Notes: generated by a model from the sequence alone, not told the origin. A DNA stretch of 64,000 bases from Byssochlamys sp. IMV 00236 (GCA_001931875.2 MSJH02000775.1:124001-188000), one strand, 5' to 3'. Counted from the first letter of the stretch, positions 12,072-23,468 are shown. Translations and numbers: made by a program.

Positions 12072-15000
12072 ATGACGGGCGCTTCCAAGCCCAAGCAGAT
12101 CAAGCAGATTGGCGTGACTGAAGTCTACCGCTCGCAGGCTGAGAAACCACTGGTCGAGTATGTTTATTCCCCGCAGCCTGACCCGATCTATATAAATTAT
12201 AACCAGACATTCTTGTCGACAAGCTCTGAACTGACTTCTCGCGTGTGATAGTATCGTCTTCGTACATGGCCTCAACGGTCATCCCAAGGATACATGGACA
12301 AGTCGCAATACAGATGTGTTCTGGCCGGGCGACTTGCTGCCTGAGATCCTCGAGCCGTATCGAGTGAGGATCCTGACATACGGATACAACGCGAACGTCA
12401 CAGCATTCACGGAGGGAACATCGAAGGACAGAATTCACCATCATGCGGAGACTTTGGGAGCGGACCTCTCAGCTAACAGAAATGTAAGTTGATACACCTT
12501 TCTACGGAATAGGGTCTTCTTTTGCTAAACGAAAAGCAGCTGCGGGGAGCTTCAGAAAATCCTATCATCTTTGTTTGTCACTCGTTGGGAGGTCTAATCG
12601 TAAAGCGCGCTCTGATATATTGTCGAAGCGTGGCGAATGAGAAGCTGGAGCATCTCAGATCGATCTACGTCTCGACTTATGGGATCCTCTTCTTAGGAAC
12701 GCCGCATGAGGGTTCAGATATCGCGAAATGGGGTCTCCTACTGCAGAACATCTGCAGCGCAGTGCTTCCGAAGAGGTTTATGGACTCGTCGCCTCAACTT
12801 ATCAAGGCTCTAAAGTCGGATAGCGAGACTCTGCAGAACATCAGCCGCTTGTTCGTGGACATCCAGCCTCGGTTCCGCATCTACTTCTTCCACGAGACAA
12901 AGCCCACGGACCTAAAGGGCACGCGTGAACTCATCGTCGACGAACGTTCTGCTGCCCCCAACTTTGACGGAGTGGAGCGCATGGGTATCGAAGCGGATCA
13001 CAGCCATATGTGCAAGTTTGACGATGAAGATGCACCTGGCTACGAAGCAGTCGCTGATGCGCTCATACGTTATGCGCGCGACGCCCCGGCTTTTATCGCC
13101 AATAGATGGGTGCAGGAGAAGCGAGAATTGATGCTCGCGAGAAAGGCAAGGGCTGACGAGATCTATAATGGTTAGCTCTTCGAACGAAATGATCTATTTT
13201 GCCCATGGTGCTAATTTATGCAGGGGGGAGGGATACTGCCTTCACTGGAAGCATGCCAGACATTGGCCAGAAGGGTACGGAACAGCATCTTCTTCCAGCA
13301 CCTGGCAGTGAAGTTACCTTGAAGCAATATGAAGTAGAAGAAGTCGGCTCAGGAGACGAAAAAGTGCCAGTAGCCCGATGACGAGTGATTGTTTCTGGCA
13401 CCAAATGCGACTTGCTAGAACTTTCCTATCTGTGCTATAAGGCTGCTTTCCTGTTCAATCAAGAATACAATTTGTTTCCCTGTCAGATCTTTGCTGACTC
13501 TTCCCTTCTTTTTCCGTAGGCACTCCGAACACCTACCCCCCACGCCCAGCTTCGGAGGGAATAAACTCGCCCCTGTCCTGGAGTCTCGAGCTCCCAACAC
13601 AGCAGAGCCCTCTTTTCGTTGTCCCACCAGGCTTCCACCCGAATGCTTTCTTCGTTGGTATGGAGAAAGAATTGAAGGAGCTACATTCGAGGCTGTTCAA
13701 GGCAAAAAAGCGCGCTGAACGCGTTACGGCCGTACTGATCTGTGGAGGCCCAGGATCTGGCAAGTCACAGCTTGCACGGGAGTATATTTACACACATCGC
13801 CAGGAATATCCAGGGGGGGTCTTTTGGATCGATGCCAAATCGTTACAGTCAACATCAAACTGCTTCTGGGATATCGCTCAAGCGGCCGCTCTTGTCGATG
13901 ACCACGAGTTTGGAAATCCAGACCTAAGAAACGCCGACAGATATGTGGAGATCGTGCGAAACTGGTTCCAATCAAGGGAAGAATGGCTACTGGTATTTGA
14001 TGGCCTTACTTTCGACAAAGACGAGGATATCAACGATTTCAAGCAGTTTCTGCCCTTCAACAAGAACAGCAGCATCATCTACACGTCCATCAACCGGACA
14101 CTGCGGAAGAAACAGCGATTATTCGAGCCATACTGTCTGATGGTACAACCGCTCAAAGTCGAAGAGGCTTGCAAGCTCCTCTTCAAAGACCTAGGGATAA
14201 AACTGCCGACGATAAAGCAAAGGCAAAAGGCGAAGGAGCTAGCTGAGTATTATCAGTGTTTGCCGCTGGCGATTCATGCAATTGGCCATCGTCTCAATGC
14301 TTCTTCGAAGCCTATTGAGACTTACCAGATCAACTCTCACCTGACCGATGAAAAGCTGGCAGAGCCATACCTGATCATTATGAATGATCTCTGGGTGAAT
14401 AAACACTACGAAGCGTTGAACTTGATTAACTTGCTGTCCTTCTTGGGACATCACGTACCTGTTGGCCTTCTTACCCTGGGGAAGTCGGAACTGGACGCCT
14501 TCAACGTCCAGATCATGACTAGCATCCATGCTGGAGAACCAGGAGATCTTGACAATACGTTTGCCGTCCTAATTCGCTACGGGCTGATCGAGAGAGGTCC
14601 TGATCACTACAACCTGAAACGGAAGAGCCCGACCTTCGGGGGCGCTGGCGAGGATTTGCCAGACGTGAAAGCAGTCGCGCCTGATCTGTCTGAATCACAG
14701 ACTGACGGTAGCCTGGAGACGATGGTCTCGTCTGTATACCGCAGTGCTATTGATGTGATCAAGATTCACAGCGTCGTACAAAGGTTTTGTCGCGATGAGC
14801 TGATACTTATGGACGATGAGCAGCGCCAGTTACCCAACTCCCAGCGGAGGAGTCCCGACAGAGGTATGCAGGATGCAGGATTCCATGATTCCTGGTTGGT
14901 TGTTGCAACGAGAGTCTTCTGCAAATCTTACGAAAATGCGAGCATGAAGATGCGAGACTCGAAGGACTCCGGGCTGGTCAAGGACTATCGAGAGTACGAG

Positions 15001-16875
15001 ACACACGCAGGAACCCTTGCTGAACACTTTTCGAAGAAAAAGCTCTCAGTCTCGCCGCCTATTGTTCGTGAAGCCCGTGAGCTCCTGAAACAGGTCGTCA
15101 AGAGCATCAAGAAAGACATCCAAAGAATATCACCCAGTTCATCCCAGGAGTCGTTTCGACACCAGAAGTCAATCTTCGACCGTTCAAGTAGCTCCTCATC
15201 CTTTCCTGAGTCATCGTCTGCAGACGAGGGCCCGGTACGCTGGGATGGAAGTGAGACCGGTTCCATAAGAGTCGAGTCCCCGCAGGAAATGAGGCCTAGT
15301 CATCGCGTCCGTCTGGATCCTTTCCCTCCGCATATCTATAGAGGATCCTCTCAAGAACCGGACGCGGGATATGAGACCGACGGAGAAGGCAGACGCAGAG
15401 CTCATGGAACATCCCCCACGCTCTCCCAGATAACGGAAAAGCCGACGCCGCCTGCCTCGAGCCCTCCTCAATCGTCAGAGGAACAAGGTTGGGAGGTAGT
15501 CCATAGACCTAGGTCGAAGATTCCCATTCCAGCCAGGAGTTCCCGGCCCAAAGGCAGAAGAACCTCTCGAGACCTTGGCCAGTTCAGGCCAAAGCCGGCC
15601 CTTACCAAGCTCTCTTCGGTTCAATGTAAGGGCGCTGTTCGAGACCCAATATCGGCACCGATCTCGAGAGCTGAGGCATCGCTGGCCGCAATGCATCTGC
15701 CTTCACGCAGAGGTTCTCAGCCTATTACTCGTGGACAGCTCCACAAATCGAACAGTGTAACTTACGCAACGATTGCGGCCGGGCCATCGCGAGGAAGAGG
15801 ACGAGCAAGGACTCTATCATCCAGGGGTAGTTCTCCGTCTCCCGCCTCAGCAGCCCTAGCTCGTTCTGCTATGCCCCTACGGAACCATTCGTCAGGAGAC
15901 TCGCTGAGAAGTCGCTCTAGCAACGTACAATCCTCACCTTTCTCAGCAGAGGCAAAATTAAGCCACTCTGCCCATAGCGAATCTGGTCTTGCACTTCCTG
16001 GATCTAGTCCGAGGACTCTGGAGCCAGTCTCAGCACCTGGCTCTCGCCGTCATTCCCGTCAAGGGTCTTCTTCTAGATCCGTGGACATCACCAGAGAACT
16101 GTCTTCTGGTTTTTCCCCTGGAGTCCTTCCGCCGCTACCTTACGATGAGGAAATTTCGATAACTCGTCGGCAGCATGCTGGTTCGACTTCCATGTCACCT
16201 GTTACGTCTCCCCCGATGCGTTCCCGCAGTCCAGTTCCACATCCTTCAGCAATTCTACCAGGGGCATCACCCACTCATATACCGGGAGGTTACACATCTG
16301 AGCCGCCAATCTCTGACGGCGAGCCCATGTCTCGAGGCCCTTCGGCGCAGTCGACTCAATCCTGGCACACAGATCCTACTAACATTCGATACCAACCTGC
16401 AGGCACGGCTATTCCAACCATCGGACCTGCTATACCAGCGACACCGCTCAATGGACCTTCTCAGTTCATCCCACAACCGCAGTTGTTATCGGGCACTGGA
16501 GGTTGGGCTGGAAATGGCAACGAGAATGTCTTGCAACCGGAGGCCGCTTATATTCCTCAGGATGTTCGTGCAGCTCATCTCAGTGGGCAATGGACAAGGT
16601 TCCAATACGGTGGAGAGCCTGAATCCTTGTATCCTAGTGATCTTGCGTACAGCCTCCACGATCCACGGCGCAGACTTCAGAACTATGGACCCGTGCAGGA
16701 AGGAGGACTGCCTCGCCATATTCCAACACATAATCCCGGTGTTTCGGTCGTCCCTCCTGCTGTGTCGTCAACCTCTTCGCCACAGATTCCTTTTGCACGG
16801 GGAAGCGCAGTTCGACGAGCAAGGAGCGGCAGTTCTCCCTCGCGCGGCATCAGCGGCCTCGGATTGCGCATGTGA
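12072..16875 (+). CDS. NLR-type receptor: lipase-like hydrolase + NB-ARC + disordered tail
   Basis: Five exons in consistent phase: 12072-12157, 12252-12483, 12540-13170, 13224-13274 and 13520-16875, about 1451 aa. The fourth donor is uncertain: 13275 (GTACGG), or 13308 (GTGAAG), which adds 11 residues. Residues ~29-270 form a SERAC1/DUF676-like alpha/beta hydrolase: VFVHGLNGHP, nucleophile Ser ~121 in CHSLGG, and a late His in EADHSHMCKF. Next is an NB-ARC STAND ATPase: Walker A GGPGSGKS at ~409-416, Walker B LLVFDG at ~490-495, and the GLPL-like motif CLPLA at ~580-584, then a winged-helix-like part. From about residue 870 on the protein is Ser/Pro/Arg-rich and disordered, with no ankyrin, TPR or WD repeats. 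Fungal STAND proteins of this layout (often annotated LipA and NB-ARC) are linked to non-self recognition and cell death; that role is inferred here. Confidence 0.85.
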
Positions 16876-18082
16876 TTTGGGTCTAGTCATCATTTTTCGT
16901 TTCTGCTTATGTTTATTCCTCTTCACTTCTCTGTGTTTGTGAACTTCTTATTCTTTCCGATGTACACCTCATGAGCTCCAGTCAGTGCATGACTGGACAC
17001 TGGACTGTTGAGCTTTCATTTCGTTCTGCCGATGCTCATATTGTCGTTGTTCTTTCCAATTTGATTCCCAATGTCCTCGTTTCGCTTGACGGCCTTGATC
17101 CGTCTTGTTATGGAGAAAAACGAGCATAATAGCGGCGTTTGTGTGTGGTCTTGTTTCTTTCCCGAGATGTTCTGGCATAGATCCCTCCAGGAGATGTTGC
17201 ATAGGTACTTAATACCCTGTCGCCGTTTTTGCTCTTCTTCTTCTTTTTTTTTCGAATTCTCTTGTTTGTTACCTATAATGTGCATACGCACTGTGAATGG
17301 GACCATGGTGATATACGAAAAGAAAAAAGGATCCCGAATGCGGACTGTTGTGGAGTTTGCATGGGGTTTTTTTCTGTGTCTATTTTACTAGTCTTTGCAT
17401 CATGGTGCGGTGCGAGGGGAAAGACATGCCATGGTTTGCTGCTTTTATATACGGAAATAATGCTAGACTTTGCTCATCAAGGATCATGTGCCAATATCAA
17501 GTAACCTCTAATAATAATCTTAATAACAAGAAAAGAAAAGTAAAAGCCCCCATTACCAGGAAAAAAGAAGGCCAAAACCAACAAGCCACCATGCACAAGT
17601 TTGCATAGCATAACTCGAACGATCACCGAACCCCAACGATATTTCTAAGTTAAGTAACTTGTTCCCAAAACCAGGGCTCCTTACGATCCGATCATGTGGG
17701 GAAAAAAATAAGTGGCTTTTTTTTTTCCTTGGTGATTTTATTCTTCTTTTTTTGGTGGTTGGTGGTTTGACCAACTTGGCAAAACTACCTAACTTGACAG
17801 TGTATCGACGTAAGAAACGGAAACGGTCGCGTCAATGACGTCGATGATGATGATGATGGCATTGAAACAACAAACCCCGAGTGGCTGTGGCGAGGGATAT
17901 AAAGTAGAGTAGGTAGGGCTCCTGGATGTTATATTAATTTATTATTTTTTATCATCATATTCATCCGAACTTAAAACGATCGGGGGGTTTTTTTTTGTGA
18001 TCGATTGATCTATCTATCTATCTATCTTATCCTGTCTGATCTACTACCGGACAAAACAAATCGTCAACAGTGATAATCAACC
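16876..18082. other. Intergenic region with low-complexity tracts
   Basis: About 1.2 kb between the NLR gene and the LEA-like gene. It contains polyT and polyA tracts, a (GAT)n run at about 17842-17856 and a (CTAT)n run at about 18008-18026. I see no coding sequence. The right half is the LEA promoter. Confidence 0.5.
17836..17903 (+). promoter_or_regulatory. Putative stress promoter elements of the LEA-like gene
   Basis: TGACGTC at 17836-17842 is a CRE-type core for AtfA-class bZIP factors. A TATAAA sequence at about 17898-17903 lies about 180 bp before the ATG. A CRE plus TATA box fits a stress-induced gene. The assignment is by motif only. Confidence 0.4.
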
Positions 18083-18508
18083 ATGTCGTTCATCACTCGT
18101 GTCACTCCTCTCTCCGCGCGGGTTTCTGCCAACACCACGGCCCCCGTCCTGTCCGTGGCTCGGTCCCGTTTCCTCTCCTCCACGGCTAGCTACCAGAAGG
18201 GACCAGTCGAGACCACCAAGGAGACCCTGAAGAAGGTCGACCGAACCATCTCAGATGCAGCGGTTAAGGGGATTGAGAAAGGCGGTAGGTGCAATTCTCA
18301 TGCTTCTTGTCGATGGACACACAAAGACAGGTAGGCTGACAGCCTTCTAGAACAGGTGACCGAAAAGGCCAAGGACACCGTCGGCGTCAAGGGCTCCAAA
18401 GCCAAGGGCGAGGCCGCTGAACTCACCGGAGAGGCCAAGGGCAAGGCGGAGGAGCTCGCCGGAGAAGCCAAGGGCAAGGCCAAGGAGGCTTCCAGCAAGC
18501 TGTCGTAA
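18083..18508 (+). CDS. Small mitochondrial LEA-like stress protein
   Basis: Exons 18083-18284 and 18351-18508 join in phase (66-bp GTAGGT...TTCTAG intron) to give 119 aa. The first ~35 residues are Ser/Thr/Arg-rich without acids and include RFLSSTASY, fitting a mitochondrial presequence. The mature part is almost only K, E, A, G, T and S, with degenerate 11-residue repeats such as GEAKGKAEELA and GEAKGKAKEAS. Such repeats define group-3 LEA-like proteins, which are disordered in solution and become helical on drying. In fungi they are linked to desiccation, heat and oxidative tolerance, often in conidia. The exact partner or target is unknown. Confidence 0.8.
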
Positions 18509-18742
18509 ATATTGTCCGTGACGGAACGGAAACATAATCTTGTGTGCATGATTTCTCATCATAGCGAACGCGGTGCTGCTTTGCATGTATAAATAATGAA
18601 ATAATTCGTTTCTATGTTTTATTCCATGCTGGACACGATAATCTTGTAGTCTGTCTCACTTATTCTGTCGTTCTCGCGTAGCATGTAGATCAGATCCAGA
18701 ATTCAGGGCGGCGGGTATATTCTTTGCGGCTGAAATCTGATT

Positions 18743-19753
18743 TCATTCCGGGGGAGGCAGCATGAGTACATATTCTCGTGAGCTCAGTCCAAACTTGAGG
18801 ACGTCCTTGTCCCTCAACTCCACATATCTCCCTGGCGGGATAAGTTCCTCATTGACCATGGACCCGTTGGCACTTTCCAAGTCGATAAGGTAGGGTCGAA
18901 CCCGTCCGATACGGTCTCCAAATTCGTTCCTCTTCTCGACGTAGCGAAATTGGATGGCTGCATGTTGCTTCGAGCAGCTGGGATGGTCCACGGGAAAGTC
19001 GACCACGAGTCTCTCTCGTCCGATCAGCCAGCAACTGCGTCCGCCCAATTCCACCGTCTCCAACAGATCAGATCCCTTGAACACGTAAAGCCGCCATGCA
19101 TCTTTGGCGGGAGGCTTGCGGGCCTCTGGCGGCTCATGGTACTTGAGCACAACAGAGGTGCCATTGACCGTCACTGTATTGCTCTCCGCTGCCAATCGAC
19201 CCGTATTTGCGAAATTTGGCCTCTGCTTCTCCGGTGCTGGCGAGTCTGTCTTGGCTACCTCGTTAGAGAATGTGTCTTTTTGCGACGGCAGAGGACCCTT
19301 GGACCGCTTCAGAGCGCGCGGGGAGGTGCTCCCCGGACACGTTGCAGGAGAACGAGACCGGCGACGTCGTGGTGCTGGTGAACGGGATCGCGACCTGCTT
19401 CGAGGTCTCTTGGACGGTCTGTCTTCCTCATCGTCATGGCGATGGCGATGGCGTCTGCGGTGACGGTCCTCTCGGGACACACTGCGGCGCCTTCGTCGAG
19501 CGTCAGTAGAATCTCTCGAGCGGTCGCGTCGCTCACGGCGCCGATCATCCCTCTGGTAACTGCTCTTGCTGTCAGGGCTGTAAGAATCGCGTCTCCTGCG
19601 GTCTTCCCTCGAGCTCCGTCCGTCGTCGCGGCGTCGCGTGCCGCTGTATTCTTCCTCGCGGTCCCTTCGCCTCCGTTCCTTTGGGGCGTCAGGAGAGGCT
19701 GACGAAGTGCGTCTCCGGCGACGATCCCGGGAATCGTCCTCAGCTCGCTCCAT
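18743..19753 (-). CDS. FHA-domain protein, SNIP1/Pml1-like splicing factor
   Basis: Single exon. The start at 19753 (MERAEDDSRD) is preferred over an in-frame ATG at 19900, because the longer start adds 49 residues of unrelated composition and lies in the divergent promoter. The 336-aa protein has a long Arg/Ser/Asp-rich N-terminal half typical of splicing factors. A C-terminal forkhead-associated domain follows (about residues 225-330) with the hallmark blocks WLIGRE, HPSCSKQHAAIQFR and DLESANGSMVNEE, ending near LKFGLSSREYVLML. The layout matches metazoan SNIP1 and yeast Pml1, the FHA subunit of the RES complex that helps pre-mRNA splicing and retention. It shares a 229-bp divergent promoter with the J-protein gene. 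Confidence 0.87.
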   Translation of the reverse strand: MERAEDDSRDRRRRRTSSASPDAPKERRRRDREEEYSGTRRRDDGRSSREDRRRRDSYSPDSKSSYQRDDRRRERRDRSRDSTDARRRRRSVSREDRHRRRHRHRHDDEEDRPSKRPRSRSRSRSPAPRRRRSRSPATCPGSTSPRALKRSKGPLPSQKDTFSNEVAKTDSPAPEKQRPNFANTGRLAAESNTVTVNGTSVVLKYHEPPEARKPPAKDAWRLYVFKGSDLLETVELGGRSCWLIGRERLVVDFPVDHPSCSKQHAAIQFRYVEKRNEFGDRIGRVRPYLIDLESANGSMVNEELIPPGRYVELRDKDVLKFGLSSREYVLMLPPPE

Positions 19754-19843
19754 GGCGGACAGAGACTGTAGGTGGGGAGAATTTAGTCTGATCTGAAGGT
19801 AACGAGCAGCTCTTGTCGCTCTCGACGGTCCAAGTCCCGCAGC

Positions 19844-19855
19844 CACGTGACGTGA
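19844..19855 (+). promoter_or_regulatory. CACGTGACGTGA element in a bidirectional promoter
   Basis: CACGTGACGTGA combines an E-box with an overlapping CRE-like TGACGTGA. It sits in the 229 bp between the FHA gene (start 19753, minus) and the J-protein gene (start 19983, plus), so it may serve both. Motif evidence only. Confidence 0.4.
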
Positions 19856-19982
19856 TACCGAGCAGGATTGAGGGGGTTTGCCTCCGGCGTTATTCAGCAT
19901 TTATGGACGAGATTCTCCCTTCTATCTGTCGGACGACCTGGAGGTGAGAATGCGACCCTGGATCGCCTAGGGCCATGCGGCA

Positions 19983-20900
19983 ATGTTCAGGAAGACAAAT
20001 GTTATCTGCTGCGGTGGTCTGCAGGTCTTGACTGCTTACCCTCCAGCTCCGCGAGCATCTCCGTCGCGGCCAACAGTGCGGGCAGGACCATGTCGTGCTC
20101 GAGGCAGATTGTATGCCACCGTTCAGGATTCTTCGGATGCTGATCTGTCATGGCCGAGCACTCCGAGCTTCACTCCCTATGATATCTTCAAGCAAGACAG
20201 GAGTGCTCCGTACTCGAAACGACGGTACTACGATTTGGTCAAGATCTACCACCCCGACCGGCGAGGCGACGACCATCCCTTATGCAAGGATATTACTCGT
20301 GAAGTCCGTCTTCAACGGTATCGACTCATTGTGTCTGCCCATGAGATCCTCTCCGATCCCTCGAAACGAGCCGCCTACGATCAGTTCGGAATCGGATGGC
20401 ACGACCACCCTGATAACAAAATGCCGCCGCCGCGGTATCAGCCGGCAATGAACATGGATGACCCGATTTTTGCCAATGCGACGTGGGAAGACTGGCAACG
20501 ATGGTACAATCGAGATAGCCCAAAGCAACGGACAATCGTGGACCACCGAACCTTTGCGACGTTCGTTATCCTCCTGGCCATGTTCGGGGCTGCCGTGCAG
20601 GCATCCTGGCTGGGCCAATTCACTATGGGATTTGACGAGAAGGTCCGCGATATGAACGAACAGTCCATGCGTTTCCTGGCTGGGCGGCGCCAGCAGACTC
20701 AGAACCAGATGAAGTCGACGGAGGCTAGAGTTCAGAATTTCTTGATAAGGCGAGATCCTTCGGGTCATGGCCTCAAGGAGGGCGAACAAGAGGTCTACCA
20801 AAAGGTCCTGGATCCACGGAACCGCGCACCTTTGAAAGAGGTTGAACAGTTGGGCCCTGGTCAGGATCCTGGGAAGAAAGACGAGACGACTGAACGATGA
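19983..20900 (+). CDS. Membrane-anchored mitochondrial J-domain protein
   Basis: Single exon, 305 aa. The N-terminus (about 45 residues) is rich in Arg, Ala, Ser and Pro with no acidic residues and ends near RGRLYATV, a mitochondrial presequence pattern. The J domain spans about residues 62-140 with the catalytic HPD in IYHPDRRGDD and the end motif LSDPSKRAAYDQFG, so it should stimulate an Hsp70 ATPase. A single hydrophobic segment (FATFVILLAMFGAAVQASW, about residues 193-211) follows, then a charged coiled C-terminal tail. It has no zinc-finger or substrate-binding domain, so it is a class III J-protein. The Hsp70 partner is inferred to be mitochondrial. Confidence 0.85.
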   Translation: MFRKTNVICCGGLQVLTAYPPAPRASPSRPTVRAGPCRARGRLYATVQDSSDADLSWPSTPSFTPYDIFKQDRSAPYSKRRYYDLVKIYHPDRRGDDHPLCKDITREVRLQRYRLIVSAHEILSDPSKRAAYDQFGIGWHDHPDNKMPPPRYQPAMNMDDPIFANATWEDWQRWYNRDSPKQRTIVDHRTFATFVILLAMFGAAVQASWLGQFTMGFDEKVRDMNEQSMRFLAGRRQQTQNQMKSTEARVQNFLIRRDPSGHGLKEGEQEVYQKVLDPRNRAPLKEVEQLGPGQDPGKKDETTER

Positions 20901-21929
20901 TATTGCTTGTTTTAGTTCTCTACTATGGCGTCACTCGGGATGCGTTTGATTCTTTGGATTATACAAGGCGAACAGGCGTAGTAGACTCTCCTTTCACTAT
21001 TTTTCCTCTTGCAGGTTTCAAGCTATTCACTCTTTAAATATTATTATCTGTGTAGATGGACGTTCTGGCGTTCAGTCAATGTATGTACATACAAATGATC
21101 CAAGTAACTCCAGCTAGTAAATATATATATACGTAGTTGCCGCACTTGGAAACACAACGCCTTCAACCATGCTTGCTTGGTTGTCAGTCGATAATTTCTC
21201 CTTTAGATTGTTATCCTTTGTTCTGATCCTATAGACCATGGATCGATAAATTCAATGGTTTCCCTTCAATACTCTGTAGAAAGCGTTATATCTTGTCCAC
21301 GTGCACGAGCTGTGTCGATCCTCCCACATCGCCTAATCCTGAATGAGAATCCAGAAACATCCCACGGATCGAGCCATAGAGAGAGCCGAAAAGGATCGAC
21401 CAAGAACAAGACTCTCATGGTCAGTGTCAGAATAGACCTTCTCCATATCGCCACATGCTCGCACATGCTCAAGTGATTCCCTGAGAAGACAGATATATGT
21501 CCAGCATATGTTTCACATCGTGGACCGATACCACGCAGTGCCCGATCTCAGGAATGCTCTGTAAATCGAGTACTATAGACATAGATAATACTACTATCTT
21601 TATCGATATGATCGCTGATACCGGACGATGACGTTCCATGGCGCTTGGCCCGTGGATGCTTGGATGGACCGAGGCCCGTTGCGCGTTCTCCTCCGCCGTA
21701 CCTTGGAATCGGTCACGGCTTTTTTCTTTTTTCATTTTTCATTTTTTCTTCATTTTTTTCTCTTAGCACTTCATGTACGTCTTTGCGCCATCTGCCTAAT
21801 TCTGTCTTTCTTTTTTCTTTTTTTTGGTGCATTCTCGATACCCCCCCAGTTCAAACCCCCGGCGCATTCCGCTCGTTAGGTACTTAGTTAGATCGAGTAC
21901 TCAACGCCATAGAACACATCGCCGTCGCA
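20901..21929. other. Intergenic region upstream of the hydrolase
   Basis: About 1 kb of AT-rich sequence. The last 250 bp before the ATG at 21930 hold long pyrimidine and T tracts, consistent with a fungal promoter. No gene is supported. Confidence 0.5.
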
Positions 21930-23468
21930 ATGAGCAGTCACGACTCTGCAGTCGCCAAGCTGAAGGCGCTATGCTGGAGGATCCCTCTGATCCTCAAGAC
22001 AATCTTGCTGCATGGCGTGCGCATGTCGCCCGTCCGGGACAAGCAGGATCTACGCACTGAACTTACCGTCGCGATTATCCGGTCGTTCATTACCTACAGC
22101 ATGCCCGTGAGCAAGCAGCAGAAGAGCAGCATGCGGGATCCGGGGATCAAGGGGCCCATGTGGGTGTCGAAGATTACATTACCAAAGCCGGAGGATGACG
22201 TCCAGAGAGCTGTGCTGGATGCTGTTGAGAATTTGAAGACGACAGGTGAAGAGACATACGATATTCCCGGCGTTACGGCCGTCGAGGCGGAGTGGACGGG
22301 ATACCGCAAAGGCGTGGAGAAGAAGACACCGCAGCCTGATATCTCGGAGGAGGAGAAGTATAAGGAATTGCGAAAGGACTCGCCGGCCGATATGGTTATT
22401 CTGTATTTCCACGGAGGCGCATACTAGCAAGTTCACCTTGCTTCTTTAACGCTCCAAGGACGACTTGCTGACTTCCATACCAGTTTAATGGACCCATGTA
22501 CACATCGCGTACCTGTTGCGCATCTTTCGAAGATGACCGGAGCCCCTGTTCTCTCGGTGCGATACCGTCTTGCTCCTCAGCATCCGTTTCCGGCAGCCTT
22601 GGTCGATGCGTTGACCGCATATCTCTCTCTGATTCACCCGCCTGCTGGGTCGCTGCACGACCCCATTCCAGCAAACAAAATCGTCCTGGCCGGCGACTCT
22701 GCGGGTGGTAATCTCTGCCTCGTTCTTCTGCAGACACTCCTCACGCTGCGCCGGATCTCTCCCACAGCGACAGTCCGCTTCCATGGAAATGAAGTCCCCA
22801 TTGACCTGCCCGCCGGCGTGACCTTGGTCTCCCCCTGGTGCGACGTGACCCGTTCAATGCCCTCAGTCTTCAGAAACGCAAAGTTCGATTATCTCGGTCC
22901 TCCTCCTCAGGTCCCAGAGGCGCTCTACCACCCATACCCCTTCCCCGACGATGACGTCTGGCCTCGAAGCCCACCACGCGTGGACATGTACGCATACGCA
23001 AATTGCGTAACGCACCCATTAGTCTCCCCTCTCGCTGCTCCAAAAGAGCTATGGGAAGGCGCCCCGCCCATCTTCATGGTCATGGGCGAGGAAGGCCTCA
23101 CGGACGAAGGACTACTGGTCGCGCGCAAAATTCACCACGCCGGCGGAACAGTCGTGGTGGAGCAATTCGAAGGCATGCCGCATTGCTTCGGCATGATCAT
23201 GCTCGGAACGCCCGCGGGACGACGCTCCTTCGAGACCTGGACGAAATTCTGCCGCGACGTTGTCGCAGGTCGTCCCATCAAGCGTACGGGAGAAATCACT
23301 TATCTGCAATATAAGCTGCGGGGAACAAAAACCATTCCGATCGACGAGGCGTGTCCGCCTCTCAGTGATGAGGAAATCGATAAATTATTGCACGAGGGCT
23401 TGAAATGGCGCATTGATGGCGAGCAAGCGCTTGTGAGTCAGTGGAAAGAGAGATCATCAAAGTTGTGA
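21930..23468 (+). CDS. HSL-family (alpha/beta hydrolase fold-3) esterase
   Basis: Exons 21930-22426 and 22484-23468 give 493 aa if the intron uses a GC donor (GCAAGT at 22427) and the CCATACCAG acceptor. This join restores the HSL motif FHGGAYYLMDP; without it a stop follows HGGAY directly. The oxyanion motif HGGAY, nucleophile motif GDSAGGN and late His in GMPHCFG are all present. The acidic residue position reads GEEGLTDEG, with Glu where bacterial members have Asp, as seems usual in fungal members. These enzymes hydrolyse short acyl esters, including steryl acetates in yeast. The N-terminus has a hydrophobic helix (IPLILKTILLHGV) that may touch a membrane. The substrate is unknown. Confidence 0.87.
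22427..22483 (+). other. GC-AG intron in the HSL-type esterase gene
   Basis: 57-bp intron with donor GCAAGT and acceptor CCAG. No GT near the exon end keeps the frame open. The GC donor gives a continuous, family-like motif and correct phase (two bases plus one). Confidence 0.8.
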
